Of a DNA stretch of 64,000 bases, positions 34,237 through 42,185 are shown piece by piece. The stretch is taken from NCBI RefSeq assembly GCF_963920925.1, contig NZ_CAWUDI010000009.1, forward strand, positions 1 to 64,000. Direction: 5' to 3'. The notes beneath the pieces are model-generated. The model had not been told where the DNA came from. It ran no database searches and saw nothing but the letters and a program-made list of their open reading frames with translations. The translations under genes and the position numbers were made by a program. Position 1 is the first letter of the stretch. Each line of letters starts with the position of its first letter. The DNA comes from Rivularia sp963920925 (GTDB lineage: Bacteria > Cyanobacteriota > Cyanobacteriia > Cyanobacteriales > Nostocaceae).

Positions 34237-34959
34237 TCTGACTCCAAAGCCCTTGCTTGTTCCGTAGCGGACAGTCTTGAATTCCACTTGATTATTATTC
34301 GGGTTGTAGAGAGTGTAAGTAGCTTCCCCTGTTTTTCTACCGACATTCCCTACCCCTACTACCATACGCGGAGTAACATTGATAGTCTGATGGGGTATTT
34401 GACTATCGAGGGTGGTTATTTCCGTATCAATCGAACCAGCTTCCAAATTATATTGAAAAGTTAAACCGGAACGACCGCAAAATAAATTATTCGCTTGCAT
34501 CCGCGCTACCCTATCTAAAATTATGATCGGAGAAGTTTCTGGGGTTAATGCTTCATCGACAGATACCGTAGTCCCATGAATCAACAAAGAATCTAACTCA
34601 AAAAAACCAAAATCAAGATTTCGTATCCACTCTACAGTATGACGTGAAACATGATTCCATAGTAATTTTACTGTTTCGCCACCATATTTTTGCAATAAAT
34701 CGGTAGGTTCTGAAGTCGCAGATAAACCATGCAATATTAAACATTGCTCCTCCCACCATCCTTTACAAACGAGCGGTGTTAACCCAGACTGTGGCTGACC
34801 CAAACGTTCCACCAACTTCTCAGATTCCGGAGTGGGTCCGATCGCATCACCTAAAATATATACAGCCTCAACATAACCACTTTGACGTTTAATATCCGCC
34901 ATCACCGCTTCATAAGCCGCCAAATTGCCTTCAATACCGCTTAAAATTGCCCACTTCAT
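34219..34959 (-). CDS. Degenerate metallophosphoesterase-like protein of a Zur-box operon
   Basis: A 246-aa calcineurin-like fold whose metal ligands are largely lost: DxH is GIE (MKWAILSGIEGNLAAYEAV), GNHD is replaced by KGWWEEQ, and GHTH by GRSG. The GD of ILGDAIG and HG of LLIHGTTV remain. Loss of most di-metal ligands argues against ordinary hydrolysis and for a binding or scaffold role. It lies 98 bp after a related gene and shares its probable Zur-box promoter at 36686. Confidence 0.75.
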   Translation of the reverse strand: MKWAILSGIEGNLAAYEAVMADIKRQSGYVEAVYILGDAIGPTPESEKLVERLGQPQSGLTPLVCKGWWEEQCLILHGLSATSEPTDLLQKYGGETVKLLWNHVSRHTVEWIRNLDFGFFELDSLLIHGTTVSVDEALTPETSPIIILDRVARMQANNLFCGRSGLTFQYNLEAGSIDTEITTLDSQIPHQTINVTPRMVVGVGNVGRKTGEATYTLYNPNNNQVEFKTVRYGTSKGFGVRLKLKK

Positions 34960-35057
34960 AAGTAATTTTGGATTAAAAAGTTAGTAGTTAGTGAATAGTG
35001 GATAGTTGTTAGTAGTAAATATCTTCCCATGCCCCATTCCCCATGCCCAATTACCTA

Positions 35058-35867
35058 TCACCGAGTACAAACATGAGTTGGATCATCTGCACGTTCTGCA
35101 AATTCTATTCCCCGTGCTAAACGCCAAGCAAAGATAGGTGGTAATCCTTTTTCAATAATTGCTGCACAAGTTTTTTGATAGTCATAAGCAACTTCCCGCA
35201 GTATCACTTCTTGACTTTCAGTGTCATAAATTACATAAGTTGCATTCGGTCGCCCATGTCTTGGTTCTCCCACCGAACCTGCATTAATAATCTTTTTAAA
35301 TGAGGCGGTAAAGCTCTTTTCTTCAGATAAATTATTGCTTTCCACGCGAATTTTTAACTGACCGGAATCTAAATTGCGGAAATAAGGGGTGTGAGTATGA
35401 CCGCAAAAAAGCACATCTGCACCTGATGAAATTACTCTTTCTAACGCTACAAATGCATCGATTTCTGGTAATAAATATTCGTGGTTGCTGTGAGGACTAC
35501 CATGAACAAAAGCTAAGTTATCTTCTTTAAGAATATAAGGTAATTGAGCTAAAAAATCGCGGTTTTCTGGTTCTATCTGTTTATTAGTCCATTCATGAGC
35601 GACAAGTCCGCGTTTTTCTGCTAACAAAGAAGGATAACTGCAATCGCAAGCATTCAATCCTTCAACTACGTCTTCATCCCAACAACCACCACAAGTAGGA
35701 ATATTTAGAGAACGAATTTTTTCTACTACTTCATTAGGATAGGGACCATACCCAACTAAATCCCCTAAACAAAAGATTTTTTCAGCAAAGTGTCGGTCTA
35801 TATCTAATAAAACAGCATCTAAAGCGTCGATATTGCCGTGAATACATGAGATAACTGCTACTTTCAT
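35058..35867 (-). CDS. Metallophosphoesterase-family protein with Cys substituted in the DxH motif
   Basis: A 269-aa calcineurin-like phosphoesterase. It keeps GDLVGYGPYPNEVVEKI, the HGSPHS His and the GHTH motif, but the first ligand Asp of SDIHGN is Cys (VISCIHGNIDAL) and GNHD is replaced by GGCWDED. A Cys cluster follows (CGGCWDEDVVEGLNACDC). The ATGA overlap with the upstream P-loop gene (35864-35867) shows translational coupling. In a Zur-box operon, swapping Asp for Cys may alter metal choice or create a thiolate site; that is inference. Confidence 0.8.
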   Translation of the reverse strand: MKVAVISCIHGNIDALDAVLLDIDRHFAEKIFCLGDLVGYGPYPNEVVEKIRSLNIPTCGGCWDEDVVEGLNACDCSYPSLLAEKRGLVAHEWTNKQIEPENRDFLAQLPYILKEDNLAFVHGSPHSNHEYLLPEIDAFVALERVISSGADVLFCGHTHTPYFRNLDSGQLKIRVESNNLSEEKSFTASFKKIINAGSVGEPRHGRPNATYVIYDTESQEVILREVAYDYQKTCAAIIEKGLPPIFAWRLARGIEFAERADDPTHVCTR

Positions 35868-36661
35868 ACTTGCGTACCTTCTAATAACATCTGTTTAACT
35901 TGTTGCTGATACTGCTTAATTAATGAATCTGATAAAAAACAATCAGATAAAGTTTGCTTGAGCGCATCTTCATGCAAATTTTCTCCCACCACTTCAATAC
36001 CGCTAAAACGTCCTGGTCTACCTTCCAAATGACGGGGTAAATTTAATTCCAAAAAACCTGCTTGGGGTACACCTGCAACAAAATCACAGTAAATACTTCT
36101 ACCATCATTAACATCAAAAATTGCCTTAGCACGGGTAACATGACCATAAGCACCGTGAGTTAATTCATACCAAAATTCTGTCAAACTGTCTTCATCAATA
36201 ACTTGGGTATTAGTTGCAAGTCTCCATAAATGGCTAGATAAAATAGTTTGTGCCCGAACTCCTAAAATAATTTCATCAGCCCAAACATGATATTCCGAAT
36301 CTGGAAGGTGAGCAGGTAAAATAGCAACAGCACGGTAAGACAAATTATTTAATATTGTTGTATTCGTACTCAATTGCAAATAAAAACCCAATTCTATATA
36401 AACTGCTTTTGCTTCAGTTATTGCCTTGAGTAAATCGACTTCTTGAGTGTCGCTGAAAACTTTTATTTTAGGAAAATCCGCTGCAATTCGGTTTTTATCT
36501 ATGGAAACTTTACCAGTACCGGGACTGAAATAAATGATATTTTCATCTTCTACTGCTGTATCTTGGATTTGCTGATGAATCCAAGCTGTCTTTCCCGAAC
36601 CCGCAGGACCAGCTACAACGTTAATTAAAGGTACAGTCATAGATTCATGAGGATTTATCAA
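35864..36661 (-). CDS. CobW/COG0523-like P-loop protein lacking the CxCC motif
   Basis: A 265-aa protein with Walker A VVAGPAGSGKTAWIHQQI and a C-terminal part (YGHVTRAKAIFDVNDGRSIYCDFVAGVPQAGF) that recalls the CobW C-terminal domain. The COG0523 signature CxCC and a clear NKxD are absent, so nucleotide specificity is uncertain. The start is either 36661 or the internal ATG at 36640 (MTVPLINVV). A 15-mer matching the Zur box, TGATAATCGTTTTCA, lies 25 bp upstream. It heads the operon with the two phosphoesterase-like genes. Confidence 0.7.
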   Translation of the reverse strand: MINPHESMTVPLINVVAGPAGSGKTAWIHQQIQDTAVEDENIIYFSPGTGKVSIDKNRIAADFPKIKVFSDTQEVDLLKAITEAKAVYIELGFYLQLSTNTTILNNLSYRAVAILPAHLPDSEYHVWADEIILGVRAQTILSSHLWRLATNTQVIDEDSLTEFWYELTHGAYGHVTRAKAIFDVNDGRSIYCDFVAGVPQAGFLELNLPRHLEGRPGRFSGIEVVGENLHEDALKQTLSDCFLSDSLIKQYQQQVKQMLLEGTQV

Positions 36662-36685
36662 CCTTAAGTGTAACTCATATGTGAA

Positions 36686-36700
36686 TGATAATCGTTTTCA
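36686..36700. promoter_or_regulatory. Zur-box-like site
   Basis: TGATAATCGTTTTCA differs at one base from a perfect TGATAATCGTTATCA palindrome. It lies 25 bp before the CobW-like gene and ~140 bp before the divergent GTPase operon. Confidence 0.7.
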
Positions 36701-36840
36701 GGTGATTTGGGAATGAGGGGGGAAGGAATTTTTAATTGTACTTTTGACTACCAGGGAGTTTCTTTCAGCTTCATGGGGTAATAGTAGCGAATAATTAAGT
36801 AGTAAAATATACTGGCTAGTATGTTTTAGAATCATATCCA

Positions 36841-39093
36841 ATGGACATAACCACACGCATCGCCAATATTATCGAAAAGCGTAAACCTCTGGCTCGTAAA
36901 ATAGAAGAAGTAGAAGGAAATTTAAAAACTCTATTTGCTGCTTTACAACAACTTGAGGAGCGTCGTAATTATCTTTCCAGCCAAATTGGAGATGTGAATG
37001 TTCTTGAAAAGCTCAAGGAAGTAGATTTTTCTCATATCCAGTTAGCGATCGCTTCTGAGTTAGAAACCTTAACTCGACTGAAAAACCGTTTTTCCCGCGA
37101 TACCTTTAACATTGGTGTCATAGGACGTGCAAGACAGGGGAAAAGCCGTCTGTTGCAAAGTTTAACAGGATTAAGTGCCGCAGAAATACCCGATGGCGAT
37201 CGCCAACATTGTACGGGAGTTCGTAGTACGATTTATCACAATACAAACGTAGATACTTATGGTGAGGTGTGGTTTCACACAGAGCGATCTTTTCTCGACG
37301 AAGCGATCGCTCCCTACTACGAAAAGCTTCATTTAAGTGCAAAACCTCTAACTGTAGAGGAATTCGCAAATAAACCCTTGCCACAATTACCTGAAAATAT
37401 TCCTGGTTATGCAGAACCAGGAGCAATGTACGAGCATTTAAAGCGATACCATTCCCAGTTTGAGCAATATCGCCATCTTTTGAAACAACCTTCTTCAAAA
37501 ATTATTCAAAAGCACCAAATACGGGAATATACAGCACAAGATACGACCGATGGTGAAAGAATTTTATTTAATTATTTAGCAGTCAAAGAAGTAAAGATTA
37601 CCTGTACATTTCCCAATCCAAATGTTGGTAAAATTGCTTTAGTTGATATGCCCGGATTAGGTGATACAGGGCTTGGGGACGAGAATAGATTAATCCAAGC
37701 ATTAGGAAAAGATATTGATTTTGTTTTATTTGTAAGAATGCCCAAATCTTCAGGAGATTACTGGGCAGATGTAGATGTTAAATTATATGATGCTGCACGT
37801 TCAGCCTTAGATGAATTACCAATTAATTTATGGTCATTTCTGGTACTAAATCAAACTAGTCCTAATTCTAACAATGGTGATAATCTGAAAAATTGCCATG
37901 ATTTATTAGAGACAATTAAAGAAAAATATATCTTAGTAGAAAAATGTTTAATTACTAATTGCTCGGATAATAAAGCAACAAATCAATTATTAGAGGCTAT
38001 TTTAGATTATTTAACTAATCAGATAGGTGAGCTTGATAACAAATATGCAAGTGTCTGTCAACAGCGTTTAGTTAAAATTTACGAATCTGTTAATGCATTG
38101 CTAAGTAAAGCTCAAATGATTCTGCCTCAAGGTTCAGAAGATGATTATTTAGAAACCGAAGAAATTTTTAGCGAGTTATTTGGAAATCATGATGGTGGTT
38201 GGTGGAGAGATATTACGTTGAGTCTTCAGCAACTGAGAACAGAACTTTGGTATCAACGTCAAATACCTGATGAGGAACTACATGAAGGAGTAATTGCTGC
38301 AATTGAAAACTGCGAACAGGATAAAGGTATACTATCATGTGAAAATGCTCTCGAAAAAATTAATACTCGGATTATGATGAGTAGTGCATTTAGAGTTTAT
38401 CCAGATTATCAAGATGAATTAAGGGTTTTAATATCCCATAAATTTTTATCCTTAGATCAAAGTTTAATTCGTAAAGTTGAATCAGTTAAAAATAAAGTTG
38501 CTGAAATTTTTAAGTCAAAGGGTAAATTCAATAATTTATCGGATAAAGAAGGTTCATACTTTTTAACGGAATTAGTTAATTTTATTCCGGAAAAATCACT
38601 TAAATTAAAAGCTGGTTTTCAAGTGATAGGGAATTTTCAGCTATCCTATCGTGGCTTAATTCTGCCTCGAATTCGTCATCACTTAGATGGACTTACTAAT
38701 ATTAGTCCCCTCGCTGGACAATATGGACAAATGTTAGAACCAGTAGATAAAACACTTGCCGTTTCTAAAGACACTACAGCAGAAGATATTCTTACAGCTT
38801 TAGAAATTGATTATGAAAAAGCAATTAATACTATCCAACCAGCTTTGGAAGAACTATTATGTGAACCAGCCGAAGCTGTATACGCAATGGTAGAAGAGTT
38901 CATTGATAATGTAATTATGCAAAAAGATATTCAAAAAGAATGGAAAAGCTTTTTAAGAAAGAACCGTGGTAACATTTGGTCTGAGATTTTTGCTCAAAAA
39001 GAACAAGAGAAACAAATGAGAGAGGAATGGATACAAGCAGTTAATCAAGTCACAACGGTAAATAAGCAAGAATATTTTTCTTTTGCTCAATAG
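36841..39093 (+). CDS. Dynamin-like GTPase, first gene of a double-GTPase operon
   Basis: A 750-aa protein. An N-terminal coiled coil (about 1-70) precedes a GTPase domain with P-loop NIGVIGRARQGKSRLLQSL, switch-I-like Thr in RQHCTGVRSTIY and G3 VDMPGLGDTGLGD; LVLNQTS replaces NKxD. A ~400-residue helical region and a charged tail (KEQEKQMREEWIQAVN) follow. The layout recalls bacterial dynamin-like proteins and the tandem-GTPase modules proposed to act in biological conflict. It is followed 48 bp later by a second GTPase gene. Immune or membrane-remodelling roles are inferred from family and operon type only. Confidence 0.8.
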   Translation: MDITTRIANIIEKRKPLARKIEEVEGNLKTLFAALQQLEERRNYLSSQIGDVNVLEKLKEVDFSHIQLAIASELETLTRLKNRFSRDTFNIGVIGRARQGKSRLLQSLTGLSAAEIPDGDRQHCTGVRSTIYHNTNVDTYGEVWFHTERSFLDEAIAPYYEKLHLSAKPLTVEEFANKPLPQLPENIPGYAEPGAMYEHLKRYHSQFEQYRHLLKQPSSKIIQKHQIREYTAQDTTDGERILFNYLAVKEVKITCTFPNPNVGKIALVDMPGLGDTGLGDENRLIQALGKDIDFVLFVRMPKSSGDYWADVDVKLYDAARSALDELPINLWSFLVLNQTSPNSNNGDNLKNCHDLLETIKEKYILVEKCLITNCSDNKATNQLLEAILDYLTNQIGELDNKYASVCQQRLVKIYESVNALLSKAQMILPQGSEDDYLETEEIFSELFGNHDGGWWRDITLSLQQLRTELWYQRQIPDEELHEGVIAAIENCEQDKGILSCENALEKINTRIMMSSAFRVYPDYQDELRVLISHKFLSLDQSLIRKVESVKNKVAEIFKSKGKFNNLSDKEGSYFLTELVNFIPEKSLKLKAGFQVIGNFQLSYRGLILPRIRHHLDGLTNISPLAGQYGQMLEPVDKTLAVSKDTTAEDILTALEIDYEKAINTIQPALEELLCEPAEAVYAMVEEFIDNVIMQKDIQKEWKSFLRKNRGNIWSEIFAQKEQEKQMREEWIQAVNQVTTVNKQEYFSFAQ

Positions 39094-39141
39094 AGATAAA
39101 ATCAAGATAAATAACTAGGTCAATCATCTGGATACAAAATT

Positions 39142-40416
39142 ATGAATGAAATTGAAGAACTGAGAATTTTAATGGTTGCTTTAAGAGGTATTGGTAAAAC
39201 TAGTCTCTTAGCAGCAATGCACGAAGAATTTCATAAAACATTTGAGCGTGCTAACCTCCAAACATGGGTGGATGATACTAATAGCTTACGAGCTATTGAA
39301 GAATGCAAATCTATCCTTAAAAATATCGATCCACGTTTGAAAAAACAAGTTACTCCAACACAACCAAAAGATAATCCTTGGAATGACCAAGGCTTTTATT
39401 TTGAGATTGGAAGTGGTGCTAAAAAATTCATGGGATTGCGGTTTACCGATCCTTCTGGCGAGTATTTCAACCCCGATGCAGCACCAGAACAGAAAGATTA
39501 TATCAAACAGCAATTAAACCAATGTGATGCTATTGTAATTCCAATTGATGCTACTGCATTAATGCAAAAAAAGACAGGTAGAGTCAGTCATGGTGAAATT
39601 GGAGAATGGCACGAGGAAAAAAATTATTCTCAGCGGATTACTCAATTAGTTAAAGATGCATTTTCTCAGATATATTCGCCTCGATTAGTAATTTTTGCAC
39701 CGATTAAATGCGAAGCTTATACTAAAACTAGTACAGATGCAGAGAATCTACTCTATCATCTAAAAATAGCTTATAGTGGGTTATTAGACTTCTTTAAATC
39801 GGACGCTTTAATTAATAAAGTCGCCGTAGTTGTTACTCCGGTACAAACTATTGGCAACATAACTTTTTCTCACTATAAAACTGACGCAAATAATTTCACC
39901 AAATTTTATTATCATAAAACTCCAATTAATGCTCCCTATCAACCAAAAGATGGAGAACAGCCTCTGCGGTACATTTTGCTTTTTCTGATTAATGTATTTT
40001 TAGAAAACAAAAAGCAGGTTTTGCAAAAAGAACAAAAACATTTAGAAAATCTGGAAACAACTTTATCTACCGAAAAGAATAGATTAGAGTTTGCCAAACA
40101 AGAATTTGCAACGAAACAAATGCTCTTAAATGAGCGAAAAAAAATGTGGTGGTTATTTAGAGAAGTAGCTAACTTCTTTGATGATAGAGAAACACCATTA
40201 AATCAAACTAAACAAGAAGTCAATAAAAAGCAAAGTACTGTATCAGAGGTGCAAACAAATTTACAAGCAACATTGTTGACAGTTCAAGCAACTCAAGAAC
40301 AGATAAATGCTTTTAATAATGCTTTATTTAGATTTGCTATCGGCTGTAAGAATAACGATGGCTTTGCTATTATTCAAGGTCATAAATGGTTAGAAATTCC
40401 TCAGAATATTTTTTAA
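39142..40416 (+). CDS. Second P-loop GTPase (DO-GTPase-like) of the operon
   Basis: A 424-aa protein with N-terminal P-loop RILMVALRGIGKTSLLAAMHEEF, a G3-like LRFTDPSGEYF and the segment DAIVIPIDATALMQ. VIFAPIKCE takes the place of the G4 NKxD. After residue ~290 come a long coiled coil (LQKEQKHLENLETTLSTEKNRLEFAKQEF) and a Trp-rich patch (MWWLFREVANFF). The architecture, with a partner GTPase immediately upstream, fits the 'double-GTPase' modules described computationally in bacterial conflict systems. The specific subfamily is my inference. Confidence 0.75.
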   Translation: MNEIEELRILMVALRGIGKTSLLAAMHEEFHKTFERANLQTWVDDTNSLRAIEECKSILKNIDPRLKKQVTPTQPKDNPWNDQGFYFEIGSGAKKFMGLRFTDPSGEYFNPDAAPEQKDYIKQQLNQCDAIVIPIDATALMQKKTGRVSHGEIGEWHEEKNYSQRITQLVKDAFSQIYSPRLVIFAPIKCEAYTKTSTDAENLLYHLKIAYSGLLDFFKSDALINKVAVVVTPVQTIGNITFSHYKTDANNFTKFYYHKTPINAPYQPKDGEQPLRYILLFLINVFLENKKQVLQKEQKHLENLETTLSTEKNRLEFAKQEFATKQMLLNERKKMWWLFREVANFFDDRETPLNQTKQEVNKKQSTVSEVQTNLQATLLTVQATQEQINAFNNALFRFAIGCKNNDGFAIIQGHKWLEIPQNIF

Positions 40417-40453
40417 TTTATCGCTAATGTTTATAACTAAGGATAATTGAATT

Positions 40454-41416
40454 ATGAATAATGTTAAAATTTATGTCAAAACTTCTGCACTGGGTAAAAG
40501 AGGTATCCACTGGCGTAAAATTGAGACTCAAGAGCATCAACCAATAGAAAAACCTGGTTTAATTCAACGTCAATTAATCAAAGATGATAATAATCAAATT
40601 ACAATTGTTAATGACTTAATTGATGAAGTTAAACCATCTTTGCTTTTCTTTAGAGATAAGGAAGATAATAAATTATTATTGGAAGTGACAGGAATTGAAT
40701 CACCTCAACGTTCTGAAAAATTAGGAAGAAGAGTTTTAAATTCTATTGTCTGGATTGCAGATGATTTGGAAGAGAATGAAGCGCTTCTCAGAAAAATTGC
40801 TTACAGTGCAATTCAAAGCTTTTTGAATAAAGACTTAACTTTCTCTAAAATGATCGAAGAATCGATTGATTTTTTTGAACTAGAAGAATTTCAAGTTGAT
40901 TTAGATGTAATTAATCGATTTATCCAGTCGATCGAACAAGATAATTACCAACAAATTGATACAATTGAATCTAAGCAGAGCTATCAAATAGGACGCAAAT
41001 CTGATGAGGTTTTAGAAGAATTAGCTGAAGAAATAGTCAATAAACCTCTACCAGAAAATTGGATTGCTTGGGATGGAAGTACAAAAACTGATGGTGTCTT
41101 AGTTGTAGTTACAGAAAATTTAGAAAGACGAACAATTCTTCACAATGTAGGCGTTTGGAGAGGTTTTGCATCAAACGTGCAAGAACCAATCAAAGAAATT
41201 GTTCAATCACCAGAAAAAAAAAAGGAACCAATATCGTCCAAACCTCAGACAGTTTCGGAAAACTCTTCTCCGAAGAACCAAACAATTCGCTTGATCGTAA
41301 TTTTTTTAATAGTAGCGATAACAGTCGCACTGATACTAATCAGTTTCAAAATGATGTTCCAAACTCAACAAACACCACAACCCCAACTCCAAGAACAACA
41401 GATTTTGCAACCTTGA
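40454..41416 (+). CDS. Membrane-anchored partner of the double GTPase (320 aa)
   Basis: An N-terminal soluble region of ~250 residues, rich in acidic helices (IADDLEENEALLRKIAYSAIQSFL, LEELAEEIVNKPLPENWIAWDG), leads to a linker and a single C-terminal transmembrane helix (RLIVIFLIVAITVALILISF), giving a tail-anchor-like topology. I recognise no catalytic motif. A ten-A run at 41214-41223 contains the heptamer A-AAA-AAG in the dnaX phase. A -1 slip would replace the membrane anchor by the downstream ORF. It may tether the GTPases to the membrane. Confidence 0.7.
   Translation: MNNVKIYVKTSALGKRGIHWRKIETQEHQPIEKPGLIQRQLIKDDNNQITIVNDLIDEVKPSLLFFRDKEDNKLLLEVTGIESPQRSEKLGRRVLNSIVWIADDLEENEALLRKIAYSAIQSFLNKDLTFSKMIEESIDFFELEEFQVDLDVINRFIQSIEQDNYQQIDTIESKQSYQIGRKSDEVLEELAEEIVNKPLPENWIAWDGSTKTDGVLVVVTENLERRTILHNVGVWRGFASNVQEPIKEIVQSPEKKKEPISSKPQTVSENSSPKNQTIRLIVIFLIVAITVALILISFKMMFQTQQTPQPQLQEQQILQP
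41214..41224 (+). promoter_or_regulatory. Candidate -1 frameshift or slippage site (A10-G)
   Basis: Codons here read GAA AAA AAA AAG, so the last seven bases form A-AAA-AAG, the classic bacterial -1 heptamer, in the correct phase. Ten consecutive A could also cause polymerase slippage. The -1 frame stays open to 41928. Confidence 0.5.
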
Positions 41417-41928
41417 ATGGTAGAGAAGAATTAGTAGAGGAATTAAATAGTTCAGAAAATAAGAAACAAGAGATAGAACTGATGACTCTAATCTCTCAAA
41501 TAAATAATCAACAAAAAGATAATTTATTAACAATTTTAAAATTTTTGATTGCGTGTGAATCGTTTAAAGATAATCAAAGAAAGGATACTTATAAAATAAT
41601 TGAAAAACAATATTATGCATCCTTGGTTGCATTCGTAAATCAACGTAACTTTAAAATTGAGCTAAATATACCTGATTTTTTAGATATGAATAAAATTTTT
41701 AATAATATTATGTCTACAGCGACACAGATAGATTTACTTCGATATTTTAGGGACTTGACTGCTTATGAACAAAAAAACCTGTTGAATATTGTCAAGTTTG
41801 TTTATAATTACCAAAAAAATCAGGTAAACAAAGAACCCATGAGAGATATTGCACATAGATACTGGAATAATTATATAGATTTAACTCAAAAGCTGAAATC
41901 CCTACTTATCGATGAGAATATTCAATAA
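41413..41928 (+). CDS. C-terminal helical ORF, separate gene or frameshift extension
   Basis: This frame encodes a charged helical domain (NGREELVEELNSSENKKQEIELMTLISQINNQQKDNLLTILKFL ... DLTQKLKSLLIDENIQ, ~170 aa). If separate, it would start at TTG 41413, overlapping the upstream stop (TTGA), with a poor ribosome-binding site. The frame is also open upstream to 41155 without an ATG near the junction. A -1 shift at 41214-41224 would fuse it through a Ser/Asn/Thr linker to the 253-residue soluble part of the upstream protein, giving ~490 aa without the membrane helix. I favour the extension model moderately. Confidence 0.55.
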   Translation: MNGREELVEELNSSENKKQEIELMTLISQINNQQKDNLLTILKFLIACESFKDNQRKDTYKIIEKQYYASLVAFVNQRNFKIELNIPDFLDMNKIFNNIMSTATQIDLLRYFRDLTAYEQKNLLNIVKFVYNYQKNQVNKEPMRDIAHRYWNNYIDLTQKLKSLLIDENIQ

Positions 41929-42054
41929 TATTGATCTAAGCTTTGGATAATGGTTTCAGCTTATCCTAGACATCAAGCTTACAATGTATAATTTATTGCA
42001 GACATCGAACTCACACTCGATAAATAGCAATCTGTGGACTTGAACTACTACGAT

Positions 42055-42185
42055 AGAACACAACTTAGTATTACTCGTTGCCACTTATAATAAAGATGAT
42101 ATATCTAAAATCTTAGAAAATGAAAGTTATAAAACTGGCGGCAGTTATCGATGTTATGGCTCGTTAGATTCGATACCAGCGAGTT
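42055..42185 (+). pseudogene. Possible gene remnant between the GTPase operon and cysS
   Basis: One plus-strand frame reads EHNLVLLVATYNKDDISKILENESYKTGGSYRCYGSLDS, which looks protein-like, then enters the antisense of cysS. No start or family is identifiable. It may be a leftover from deletion, or chance. Confidence 0.2.

Noticed and set aside
41155..41412. Treating the upstream open part of the -1 frame as the N-terminus of a separate gene
   Set aside because: It overlaps the coding 3' end of the 320-aa gene over 260 bp, its start lacks a ribosome-binding site, and its first codons look like an out-of-frame reading; a frameshift extension or a TTG start at 41413 is more economical.
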